Shown: positions 50,148 through 57,995 of the stretch, in pieces
Position numbering within the stretch: the first letter of the stretch is position 1
How the letters are laid out: each line of letters begins with the position of its first letter
Assembly: GCF_002072955.1 (NCBI RefSeq)
Contig: NZ_LPUF01000001.1
Location: 1,572,896 to 1,636,895 of the forward strand
Direction: 5' to 3'
Source of the DNA: Methyloprofundus sedimenti
GTDB taxonomy: Bacteria; Pseudomonadota; Gammaproteobacteria; Methylococcales; Methylomonadaceae
Length of the DNA stretch: 64,000 nt
Notes under the pieces: model-generated
The model's database searches: none
Told to the model about the DNA's origin: nothing
The model's input: the letters and a program-made list of their open reading frames with translations, nothing else
Position numbers and translations under genes: made by a program

Positions 50148-50635
50148 GACGGTCTCCATAGGTTAACAATAACAGTGGATAAAAAACCGTCCTGTGTTTC
50201 GTCTACTTAGTAGAACCACAAATAACTTCAATAAAAGTCACATGAGATCACTCGGCACCATCCCAATAAAGACATCCTGGACGGGCGCAAGTGGCGGGGC
50301 GGCATTTCAAGTTCGAGCCGTTACCCTAAAGTACGGCGGACCCCATGAGCCACATCCCCACCAAATTCAGTTTTACACCCCTGGCAAGATGCCCGCCACT
50401 TGCTTTGAAGAGAATTTCAGGTTGCAGAATAATCGAAAAAAATATTCGGTTTGCACTTGTAGATATAAATATATAGATAACTTTTCCTATAAACACTATA
50501 TCTATTACTTACTAGTCATTTCTCTCCATAATTCTATAGTAGACCCCGTGCGCTTCTACGCATTAGCCGCGAAATCGGGCTGTGGAAAATCGATAAACAC
50601 GTCATCAGTATTGCGTCAATTATTGACTAATGCTG
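50148..50635. other. Left flank of the integron, with a 12-bp inverted repeat
   Basis: The only open frame here (50194-50673) has no recognisable content. GCAAGTGGCGGG (50287-50298) is exactly inverted at 50392-50403, enclosing about 90 bases of higher GC content. Confidence 0.4.
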
Positions 50636-52067
50636 TTATTTATCGAAATCAAGAGGACTTTTCGCCTGCTTGATTGTCTGGCTTTGTACAGTATGCGTAT
50701 AAATCATCGTGGTTTTTAAATCGCTATGTCCTAGAAGTTCCTGTATTGTTCGTATATCGTAATTCGCTTGTAGCAGATGACTGGCAAAAGAATGTCTAAA
50801 GGTATGCGCGGAAGCTCGTTTGGTTATATGCGCATTAGCAACCGCTTTTTTTATGGCTTTTTGCACGACTGTTTCATGCAAATGATAGCGCATCAGTTGT
50901 TTGCTTTCTTGAACCTTGGTTAGTGAAGTGGCCGGGAAAAACCATTGCCATATTAACTCTTTCGCTGCATTTTTAAATTTCCTGCTCAAACTGTTCGGCA
51001 AAAAAACACCATCATAATTTGACTGCATATCTTTTTCGTACAAGGCAATAACCGAGTTCAACTGCTGCCGTAATTCATCCACAAGTGTTTCCGGAATAGG
51101 CACAGTTCGGTCTTTTTTTCCTTTGCCATCATGAACTGTCAAAATGCCGGCATCGAAATTAAAACATTGTACCCGTAGACTCAAACACTCACTCAATCTT
51201 AATCCGCACCCATATAACAGTTTAGCGATCAAGTGTACCGGGTGATCAAGATGATCAAAATGAGATCAATTTCTTCACGCGATAACACCACTGGAATATA
51301 GGTTGTTCTTTTTGCCCGGGCAACACCTTTGATTTCACCAAACTCTTTTTTAAAACATTTCGGAAAAGGAACAGCAATGCATTAAATGCCTGATTCTGGC
51401 TGGAAGCAGAAACCTTTTTTTCAACCGCAAGATAACTCAGGAAATCAACCACATCTTTTTGCGTCAGTTGCTGATAAGCTTTGCTTTTGGTAAAAGCTTG
51501 AAAATGTCTTATCCAGGACTGGTAAGCTTTTAGGGTTTTGGGTGAATAATGCCTCAGTTTGATTTCAGTCTGTAATTGGTTGAAAACAAAAACCCAACTC
51601 TGCCCGGTTTGTTGATAAGAAGGAGCATTATTTTTTCTGTTGTCTGTATGGTTATGATGAGGCGGTTCAGCAATAGGGTACGCAGCAGGCGAATGATTCC
51701 TGATTGAAGTGGAGGAGTGATTAGAATCACTCCGGGGAAGAGGGTAGGCAGTTTTTGTATCAGTATGATCAGAATTTTGAGGTGTTTCGGTACGGATATT
51801 GGCATGATTAACGAGCTTCATCCGATAAAAGAGCTGGATAGCTTGTTGAGCTTGTTGACATTGCTGTTCAGACTGCCGTTTTTCCCTTAATTTTTGCAAA
51901 AAAAGTGGTAAGCTGTTTTTATTATCAGGGCTATGCTCATATTTATGACAAAAATCCCAATAATAGCGTAGCCATTTTTTATAGTAACCTTGTTCCGGTT
52001 TTGGTACAGCTTCTTGAATTAATAAATCACAGAAATAGTGGTTAATATGTTCTGGAATAGTGAACAT
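50636..52067 (-). pseudogene. intI: Integron integrase IntI, long form, two frameshifts
   Basis: Tyrosine recombinase that would insert and excise gene cassettes at attI/attC. The catalytic part is clear: the first Arg in GCGLRLSECLSLR, the IntI-specific insert (LTKVQESKQLMRYHLHETVV), KRASAHTFRHSFASHLL, and LLGHSDLKTTMIYTH. RAKRTTYIPVVLSREEI is also IntI-like. Two single-base losses break it, one at an A6 run near 51346 and one at a T4 run near 51251. The usual N-domain (HYSPKTLKAYQSWIRHF) is preceded by about 165 extra residues: another helical domain and a polar linker. Normal IntI is about 320-340 residues; this one would be about 477. Confidence 0.85.
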
Positions 52068-52201
52068 GGGAAGATATACTGAAACTGTTTTTTGATAGAA
52101 AAAGATGGATATACTGCCTAGAGATAGTAGCTTTCAGTAATGTGCTTGTCAAATAAGTAAAGTCTAGTGTATAAGTTATGCAGAAACTAGATAATAACTT
52201 G
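52068..52201 (+). other. Probable attI region
   Basis: Spacer between the integrase start and the first cassette. It contains GATATACTG twice (about 52073 and 52107) and ends at GTTATGC (52201-52207), the core whose complement GCATAAC opens the first attC. A second GTTATGC occurs at 52175. Confidence 0.55.
52146..52175 (+). promoter_or_regulatory. Candidate cassette promoter (Pc)
   Basis: TTGTCA (52146-52151), an 18-base spacer and TATAAG (52170-52175), pointing into the array from next to the integrase gene, where integrons carry Pc. Confidence 0.4.
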
Positions 52202-52222
52202 TTATGCATCAAAGGAGAGATC

Positions 52223-52975
52223 GTGGGAGTAACTGCACCTTACAGAAGAACTGCTAGAATCTTTACCGATAATACATACTCTGATTCAGGTAAGTGGATG
52301 TATGTTCTACATGGAAATTATGCGGACTCCCCCGAAAATTTTGTACGCGCTTTCCTATTAATTCAAAAAGATGTTTTAGAACTTTTCGACTATATCGAGC
52401 CGTCAGATGCAAATCTGGCTACCCACTCTCACCGAATTCATGAACTTCTGCTGAGAACATGCGTAGAGGTAGAGGCTAATTGTACTGCCATACTAAGAGA
52501 AAACGGATACACAAGAAGCGGCGATTGGAATATGGGTGATTATAAGAAAATCGAACAAAGTCATTATCTATCACAGTACGAAGTTAAAGTACCTAATTGG
52601 CTTGGCTCAGCTGGTGTAAGGAATCCATTTTCTTCTTGGGCTTCTTCAGGCTCCCTGGGCTGGTACACAGCTTATAACCACACAAAGCACGACCGACATC
52701 TAAATTTCAACCAAGCAAATTTTGAAAACTTAATTGATGCCGTTGCAGGGCTTTCGGCTCTTTTGGCCTCGCAATTTCTTGATAATGACTTTTCACCGGC
52801 AGGCATGGGGCTATCTGTAAATCCGGGAGGCCCAAATGATGGTTTCGAACCGAGTATTGGAGGGTTCTTTCGGCTCAAATATCCCACCAATGTCCCTGAC
52901 TCTGAGAAGTATGATTTTGGCCATTCCGACATTGATTTTAACAATGACATATTCCAGAGCTTCAACTACACGTAG
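52223..52975 (+). CDS. Integron cassette 1 protein, unknown function
   Basis: I choose GTG 52223, which has AAAGGAG at the correct distance and lies inside the cassette. The open frame extends to ATG 52178, but that would start before the recombination core at 52201. About 250 residues, soluble, with a helical segment (HRIHELLLRTCVEVEANCTAIL), then LGWYTAYNHTKHDRHLNFNQAN and another helix. The NHTKHDR stretch is striking but I cannot tie it to a named family. The attC follows directly after the stop. Confidence 0.7.
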   Translation: MGVTAPYRRTARIFTDNTYSDSGKWMYVLHGNYADSPENFVRAFLLIQKDVLELFDYIEPSDANLATHSHRIHELLLRTCVEVEANCTAILRENGYTRSGDWNMGDYKKIEQSHYLSQYEVKVPNWLGSAGVRNPFSSWASSGSLGWYTAYNHTKHDRHLNFNQANFENLIDAVAGLSALLASQFLDNDFSPAGMGLSVNPGGPNDGFEPSIGGFFRLKYPTNVPDSEKYDFGHSDIDFNNDIFQSFNYT

Positions 52976-52978
52976 AAT

Positions 52979-53050
52979 GCATAACAAGGCGCTGCTGTCG
53001 GACAAATTTTCCGCTGCGCTCCAAATTTGCCGCAGAGCGCGGCGTTAGGC
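52979..53050 (+). repeat. attC site of cassette 1
   Basis: Starts GCATAACAAGGCGCTGC and ends GCGCGGCGTTAGGC. The 72-bp site folds on itself through GGACAAATTTT / CCAAATTTG-type arms. R'' GCATAAC is the exact complement of the core GTTATGC that opens the cassette at 52201. Confidence 0.85.
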
Positions 53051-53066
53051 ACATTAAGAGTTGAGC

Positions 53067-53930
53067 ATGGAAGATACCCACGAATTGCTAGAAAAAATGG
53101 AAAAAGCGCGAAAAGAGAGGCTTGCGGAGCACAAGCAACACCTGTCCTCTGAAGAATACCAGAATGCTTTAAACCTACTGAGTGTCGTTACCTCGGATTT
53201 TATAAAGGGTATGAAGGCGTGCTCGATGTATTGTAGTCGCGGCGCTGAATTCAGAGATAACTCACTCTCCTTGAACCACATCGATGACTATTTCATGTCG
53301 GCAATCATGATCATGATGATGTTAAAGGAAGGGGGAATTAATCCAGCAAAGCGAGAAATTAGATACTTGATTGATTCTAGTATGCGTTACCTCTATGTGG
53401 ACCAACAACTTTGGCGTGGCAGAATTGAAGAAAAGTTAATGTACTTTGATAAAAAAGTTGATAAATCAAATATTAAGTACATCAACGATATCGACCTACA
53501 CATGATAAAGTCACCAGACTTGAAGTCAGAATTCAGCTCTGAATATAAATCAACATATTACAAAGCCTGTGAGTATGTTCACGCATCTACAAAGCAAATA
53601 GAAGAGCGCTTTTCTTTGTATGAGCAAGGTATCACTATCGGACTTGACCGAGCTGAACAACTTCAAGAAGTCGCTGAGTTATTGAGTGAAGTATATTCAT
53701 CTCTTCTGGTGTTTACTTTTCATGCCGCTGGCGTAAGTACAGTAGGGGATTTAATGGTTGATACCCTTTCTCCTCAGGATAGTTGGGTCTACAACGGAAA
53801 CAAATATCTCGCGGAAATTGATAGGCATTTCGATTACAAGCACGAAAGACAGGAGTTCCTCGCCGAAATAGAGGAAACCCGTGTATATAGAGCATGGCCT
53901 AACAAGGCATTGCAGCGGACAAGCCGCTGA
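53067..53930 (+). CDS. Integron cassette 2 protein, unknown helical protein
   Basis: About 287 residues, almost wholly helical, from ATG 53067 (AAGAG upstream). The N-terminus is a charged coiled coil (EDTHELLEKMEKARKERLAEH). YYKACEYVHASTKQIEERF near residue 185 recalls HEPN-like helical bundles, but there is no RxxxxH, so this is not a claim. The last ten residues (PNKALQRTSR) are encoded by the attC itself, a common feature of cassette genes. Confidence 0.7.
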   Translation: MEDTHELLEKMEKARKERLAEHKQHLSSEEYQNALNLLSVVTSDFIKGMKACSMYCSRGAEFRDNSLSLNHIDDYFMSAIMIMMMLKEGGINPAKREIRYLIDSSMRYLYVDQQLWRGRIEEKLMYFDKKVDKSNIKYINDIDLHMIKSPDLKSEFSSEYKSTYYKACEYVHASTKQIEERFSLYEQGITIGLDRAEQLQEVAELLSEVYSSLLVFTFHAAGVSTVGDLMVDTLSPQDSWVYNGNKYLAEIDRHFDYKHERQEFLAEIEETRVYRAWPNKALQRTSR

Positions 53931-53944
53931 ATGCGGCGTTGGGC
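53897..53944 (+). repeat. attC site of cassette 2
   Basis: A short 48-bp site from GCCTAAC (R'') to GTTGGGC (R'). GCCTAAC complements GTTAGGC, the core at 53044 that opens this cassette. CAGCGGAC / GCCGCTG and GGCATT / AATGCGG arms pair internally. Confidence 0.85.
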
Positions 53945-53953
53945 GTAAAAGAT

Positions 53954-54196
53954 ATGACCAGAAAAACCAGAGAGAAGCTTCCAAGCACGGTTGCATGCGG
54001 AAATAAGGTCTGTACGCGAAGCAACTTGAGCTTCATGTTGTATCAGTGTTCATATCCTGCTGATAACGTTGAAGACGAGCATATTCATTGGTATGCCTAT
54101 CCAAGAATCGCAGGGCACGCTATTCAATGCACATGCGGGCATTACACTATCTTTTATAATCCGGCGGAACAGTCTCCGCCAAAGCGACGCGTCTAA
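53954..54196 (+). CDS. Integron cassette ORF, small cysteine-containing protein
   Basis: 80 residues from ATG 53954, ten bases past the core. NLSFMLYQCSYPADN, WYAYPRIAGHA and IQCTCGHYTIFY are aromatic- and cysteine-rich; the CxC with nearby Cys and His residues could bind a metal. Function unknown. It may share one cassette with the next gene, because no good attC separates them. Confidence 0.65.
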   Translation: MTRKTREKLPSTVACGNKVCTRSNLSFMLYQCSYPADNVEDEHIHWYAYPRIAGHAIQCTCGHYTIFYNPAEQSPPKRRV

Positions 54197-54228
54197 GCTT
54201 TAACGTTGAGCAAAGTCATGAAGCAATC

Positions 54229-54873
54229 ATGATCAAAAATAAAATAATGAACGAAGATATTCAAAATTTAGGGAAATTTATTCAGATTTATAAGAACTTG
54301 AAACAAAACGAAGATTTGTATTTGAGTTTGGAAGACTATCAAGTTTCTAATTATTCGTCATACTTTTTTGAGTCGTTTTTGGAATTAAACGAAAATTTAG
54401 AAAAAGTCGTAAATTTAACAAATTTAACCGAAAAGAAACTTGAGAAATACAGGCAGCTTAACGGCCAAATATTTCGGCGGTTAAAGCTAGATTATCCGCA
54501 ACTGTATAGTATTGGTGGTAATATTTCTGAAATATTCCATTTTTCATATGAGGCGGCTGAAAACGCAATAAGCAATTATCTGGCTCAATTCTCTGGAAAA
54601 CCAAGGCCATTTTTCGCTTGTGGATTCTCCTTTTTTGACATTTATGTTCCTGATCATAGCTTCATTAGTTTCATGCTGGAAGATCAGCTAATTGAACTCG
54701 ATAATTTTTCATTTGCAAGTAACCGTATTAGCCTAAATACCATTGAACTTAATGAAAAATTTAATCTTACTGGACAAGAGTATGAAATCTATGAAAAAGC
54801 ATATTCAGCTTGTTTAGATGTTTTGCATAATAGACTCGGCCTTAAAGGTAGTATTAACTGCTATATTGATTGA
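54229..54873 (+). CDS. Integron cassette ORF, unknown acidic helical protein
   Basis: 214 residues, acidic and helix-rich, with AT-rich codon use unlike its neighbours. Start ATG 54229 or the nearby 54247. KPRPFFACGFSFFDIYVPDH in the middle is the only distinct block. No family recognised. Its stop is three bases before the R'' of a long attC. Confidence 0.65.
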   Translation: MIKNKIMNEDIQNLGKFIQIYKNLKQNEDLYLSLEDYQVSNYSSYFFESFLELNENLEKVVNLTNLTEKKLEKYRQLNGQIFRRLKLDYPQLYSIGGNISEIFHFSYEAAENAISNYLAQFSGKPRPFFACGFSFFDIYVPDHSFISFMLEDQLIELDNFSFASNRISLNTIELNEKFNLTGQEYEIYEKAYSACLDVLHNRLGLKGSINCYID

Positions 54874-54876
54874 CAA

Positions 54877-55000
54877 GCCCAACAAGTCGGTCAAAGGGAC
54901 GCACCGCCCGTTGGCGGTTTTGAAGTTTAGTTTTTCATCAAGGTTCGGTGGCTTCGCTTAAGCCCGCAGAGGCGGCGCGCCCCTTACCGTAACGTTATAC
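54877..55000 (+). repeat. attC site, long (124 bp)
   Basis: From GCCCAACAAGTCGGTCAAAG to CGTAACGTTATAC. GGGACGC...GGCGCGCCCC arms and the long AT-rich middle follow the layout of long attC sites in gammaproteobacterial integrons. R'' GCCCAAC complements GTTGGGC, the core at 53938, not the GTTGAGC at 54205. Confidence 0.75.
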
Positions 55001-55280
55001 ATAGATGAGGCTCTTGTGGAATTATCAAAAGTAGTACCTTGGGGAAGGTCATTAAACGAATACAGTGAAATGTTCTTGTTATCGGAAAATGATCTTAACG
55101 GAAAGGTCCTTGGCTGTGGCGATGGACCTGCCTGTTTCAACGCTCAAGTATCACGAAACGGAGGGAATGTCATTTCTGCTGATCCCATATACCAATTCAG
55201 CACAGGTGAAATCCGTTCAAGAATTGACGAGGTTTATTCCCAAATAATGGAGTAAATGTCAAAAAACAAGGATCGCGAAT

Positions 55281-56276
55281 TCAAGCAATTAATGCAACAC
55301 CCTGTGATTTATTTATATCAACCCCCGTTATTTGGCAAAATACTTCCCATGGAGTTCTGTAATTTAACCCTTTTCTTGGACGATGATTAAGTGCTGTAAT
55401 GGCACTATCAACCTCATCTTGAGTTACCTTATCCAAAGGTTCTTTTTTAGGGAAGTATTGCCTTAATAAGCCATTGTGGTTTTCATTTAAACCTCGTTGC
55501 CACGAATGATACGGTTTGGCAAAATAAGTGCCGCAGTCAAGTGTTTTTGCAATGGCTTCATGCCCACAAAACTCACGTCCATTATCAAAGGTAATCGTGT
55601 GAACCCAACGTTTAAAAGGCTCAAGAGCATTGATAATCGCCTCTTTCGTTAATTCAGATTCTTTACGCTCAATTGAGATGGCGAAGTTGAGCTTTGAGAC
55701 CCGTTCAGTCAGCGTCACCAATACGCCTTTATGTCCTTTACCGATAACAGTATCTGCTTCCCAATCACCTAAACGCGTTTTATCATCAACCACTTGTGGT
55801 CGCTCATCAATATCAACACGGCTGGGTATCGTTCCGCGATAATCATTTTTTCCATATCGCTTACGATAAGGTTTGGCTTGATGCCTCAAATAAGTATACA
55901 AATCGCCACCGGCTGCTTTGTTAGCTAAAATATAACGGTAAATAGTCTCATGACTGACGGAGTCCTTACCTTGTTGTTTTAAGCGTCCTGAAATACAGTC
56001 AGGGCTCCATTTCTCTTTGATTAAAGGCGTTATTATCTGTTGTAACTCAGCCGTCATCTTGATGTTTTTGGGCTTATCAATATGGCGTTGTTTAGCTATT
56101 CTCTCAGCTTGCTTGTAACGATAACCACACTGACCTGTATTACGCGTAATTTCACGTCCAATAGTCGATTTATGACGCCCCAATGTGATGGCTATTTGAT
56201 TCTTAGAAACGCCTTGTTTTAGTTGCGTATAAATGTAAAATCTTTCCTCTTGGGTTAGATGGTTAAACGTGTTCAT
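55281..56276 (-). CDS. IS30-family transposase
   Basis: 331 residues, intact: helix-turn-helix region (HLTQEERFYIYTQLKQG), then a DDE core with LGDWEADTVIGKGHKG (D), TITFDNGREFCGHE (D) and FPKKEPLDKV..DEVDSAITALNHRPRKGLNYRTPWE (E). The final few codons and stop lie outside the element, in the target gene. Confidence 0.93.
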   Translation of the reverse strand: MNTFNHLTQEERFYIYTQLKQGVSKNQIAITLGRHKSTIGREITRNTGQCGYRYKQAERIAKQRHIDKPKNIKMTAELQQIITPLIKEKWSPDCISGRLKQQGKDSVSHETIYRYILANKAAGGDLYTYLRHQAKPYRKRYGKNDYRGTIPSRVDIDERPQVVDDKTRLGDWEADTVIGKGHKGVLVTLTERVSKLNFAISIERKESELTKEAIINALEPFKRWVHTITFDNGREFCGHEAIAKTLDCGTYFAKPYHSWQRGLNENHNGLLRQYFPKKEPLDKVTQDEVDSAITALNHRPRKGLNYRTPWEVFCQITGVDINKSQGVALIA

Positions 56277-56350
56277 TGAGCACCTCTTTTTAGTTTCAGG
56301 TTTTAGTCGACGGAAACTATACCATCTAACCCTTTAAAGAGGTGTTGCAG
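55292..56350 (-). mobile_element. IS30-family insertion sequence inside a cassette gene
   Basis: Ends TGCAACACC (left) and GGTGTTGCA (right), target duplication TTA at 55289-55291 and 56351-56353. Insert plus duplication is 1,062 bp, a multiple of three, so the host frame is kept on both sides. Confidence 0.85.
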
Positions 56351-56788
56351 TTATTATATGAATTCGGGGATGATTATGTTTGGAAAAACATCAGAAGTGT
56401 TGAAGAGCTTGGAAAGGTTAGATTAGATGCCATGAAGCTATTTTTGGCTGACTATGAAGATGGCAAAAAATCAGGGAAGTACATCAATGCGTCATTGCCG
56501 GTCTTGCCATTTCAGGATACTGAATTTGATTTGGCCTTGTGTTCTCATTATTTATTTTTATATAGCGAATATGTAAGCCAAGAGCAGCATATCCTATCTA
56601 TGAAAGAATTGTGTCGTGTGGCTAAAGAAGTGCGTGTCTATCCGCTGCTCTCTATTAGTACCAATACCAAATCAAAACATCTCGAACCTGTCATTTCAAA
56701 ATTAACTGAAATGGGGATCTGCATTTCGTTAGTTCCGGTCGATTATGAGTTCCAAAAAGGTGCTACTAAAATGTTGGTGGCAAAATAT

Positions 56789-56848
56789 GTATAACACAGC
56801 GCTCAAAGGTACGCTCCTAACGTCGCGCCCCTTAGCTCGGCGTTGGGC
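56789..56848 (+). repeat. attC site of the methyltransferase cassette
   Basis: 60 bp from GTATAAC to GTTGGGC. GTATAAC complements GTTATAC, the core at 54994 that opens the cassette, confirming that both gene halves belong to one cassette. Confidence 0.8.
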
Positions 56849-56869
56849 ATCACGAAACGCATTTTGCAC

Positions 56870-57448
56870 ATGACAACACTTCCGAATCTCATCGCTTATC
56901 TTACCCCGGTTGCAGAGCACTATCTCACGCTTCTACGGGTTCATCCGTCCAAGCGCTACAACTATGCAACGCGCGGTTACTTCGATCTACCCGTCATTGA
57001 AGTGGACCAGCACGGCCCAAAATGCAAGCGAGGGGAGTCGTGGCTTTACTTCGCTGTTCCAGCAAACGCTGGCCTTACAGCATTAGCGCCTCAAGAGCGC
57101 TTATATGTCGGAGCTCAGACGCAGGACCGGATGTTCCGAGGTGACGGACTCAGAAATAACTACCACCATGCAGAAATGCGTGCTGGGAACGGGAGTGATA
57201 ACCCTGCTTCTTTTTTGGCTTCCGGCCAGCAAATTACTATCTTCCGTGCTCCTGCTTATCAGATACAGGCACTGATATCTGAAACTCCGGCACTTGGCCT
57301 ATTGCGAGTTCTGGCTGAACAACCCAGAACTCCAAAGAAGCACCTTGGGTGGTGGTATGAGCAGTACGTGCTGCACTCAGAACCCAGGCAGTGGCGCTGG
57401 AACACAGCAGCGGCCGATAAGTCTTTCGCAAAGCTGTTTAGGTCATGA
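56870..57448 (+). CDS. Integron cassette protein, unknown
   Basis: 192 residues from ATG 56870; the frame is open back to the core but contains no better start. GESWLYFAVPANAGLTALAP, the GAQTQDRMFRGDGLRNNYHHA block and a C-terminal HLGWWYEQYVL are distinct but unassigned. GC content is higher than in the other cassettes. Its attC follows 10 bases later. Confidence 0.65.
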   Translation: MTTLPNLIAYLTPVAEHYLTLLRVHPSKRYNYATRGYFDLPVIEVDQHGPKCKRGESWLYFAVPANAGLTALAPQERLYVGAQTQDRMFRGDGLRNNYHHAEMRAGNGSDNPASFLASGQQITIFRAPAYQIQALISETPALGLLRVLAEQPRTPKKHLGWWYEQYVLHSEPRQWRWNTAAADKSFAKLFRS

Positions 57449-57458
57449 CACCGGCGGC

Positions 57459-57527
57459 GCCCAACAAGTCATTCCAGCCGACCGCTTTCCGCTACGCTCC
57501 AAGCGTCGGCTGAATTCTACGTTAGCC
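57459..57527 (+). repeat. attC site of the last cassette
   Basis: 69 bp from GCCCAAC to GTTAGCC. R'' complements GTTGGGC at 56842. CAGCCGACCGC / CGTCGGCTG arms pair. No further attC is seen downstream. Confidence 0.8.
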
Positions 57528-57533
57528 ATGTAG

Positions 57534-57617
57534 GGTGGGCAGGTTTTTTTGCCCACCTTGTTTATCGGCCAATGGTGGGTTAATGGTGAGCAAACGGTAA
57601 AGCTGTTTGCCCACCCT
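57534..57617. repeat. REP-like double hairpin, copy 1
   Basis: GTAGGGTGGGCA...TGCCCACC followed by GGTGGG...GTTTGCCCACCCTAC. The same unit recurs at 57887-57970 and, slightly changed, at 58546-58621. Confidence 0.75.
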
Positions 57618-57642
57618 ACGTTGAATATGGGAGGACGTTGTT

Positions 57643-57876
57643 ATGTCGAATTATCGCCGCGTGGATACACGGGGGGCTTGTTATTTCTTTACTGTGGTGA
57701 CATTTCGACGACGGAATATTTTAACCGTTGAGGATTCTCGCGTCTGGTTACGCAATGCGCTAGGCAATACACGAAAACGCTATTCATTTACAATTGATGC
57801 TTGGGTATTGTTGCCCGATCATCTTCATTGCATTTGGACGTTGCCGGAAAATGATAACGATTTTTCGGTACGCTGA
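57643..57876 (+). pseudogene. Truncated RAYT (first copy of duplication)
   Basis: [19 protein letters not shown] through [20 protein letters not shown], then an immediate stop where the second copy begins. It has the HUH motif but lacks the catalytic tyrosine. Confidence 0.8.
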
Positions 57877-57886
57877 AGCCATGTAG

Positions 57887-57970
57887 GGTGGGCAGGTTTT
57901 TTTGCCCACCTTGTTTATCGGCCAATGGTGGGTTAATGGTGAGCAAACGGTAAAGCTGTTTGCCCACCCT
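57887..57970. repeat. REP-like double hairpin, copy 2
   Basis: Same 84-bp unit as 57534-57617, immediately upstream of the intact RAYT. Confidence 0.75.
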
Positions 57971-57995
57971 ACGTTGAATATGGGAGGACGTTGTT

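Larger units (their letters stand above)
55016..56794 (+). pseudogene. Integron cassette SAM-dependent methyltransferase, split by IS30
   Basis: From GTG 55016 (GATGAGG upstream): VPWGRSLNEYSEMF, then the SAM-binding GKVLGCGDGPACFNAQV and VISADPIYQFS. A TAA at 55253 interrupts (probably CAA before), the same frame continues 12 codons into the IS30 insertion, and after removal of the element and one TTA it resumes exactly (LLYEFGDDYVWKNIRSVEEL), then LPFQDTEFDLALCSHYLFLY, to 56794. The rejoined protein is about 240 residues, the normal length of this class I methyltransferase family. Target unknown. Confidence 0.8.

Noticed and set aside
50194-50673. 159-residue plus-strand open frame beside the integrase
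   Set aside because: No recognisable domain, uneven composition, crosses the inverted repeat and runs into the antisense of intI. Treated as chance.
52068-52145. LexA box controlling intI
   Set aside because: Many integron integrases are SOS-controlled, but I found no CTG-N10-CAG in the intI promoter region.
53580-53640. HEPN toxin call for cassette 2
   Set aside because: Helical content fits, but there is no RxxxxH motif.
54205-54211. GTTGAGC as an internal cassette boundary
   Set aside because: No complementary GCTCAAC and no convincing attC fold before it; the next attC pairs with the earlier core instead.
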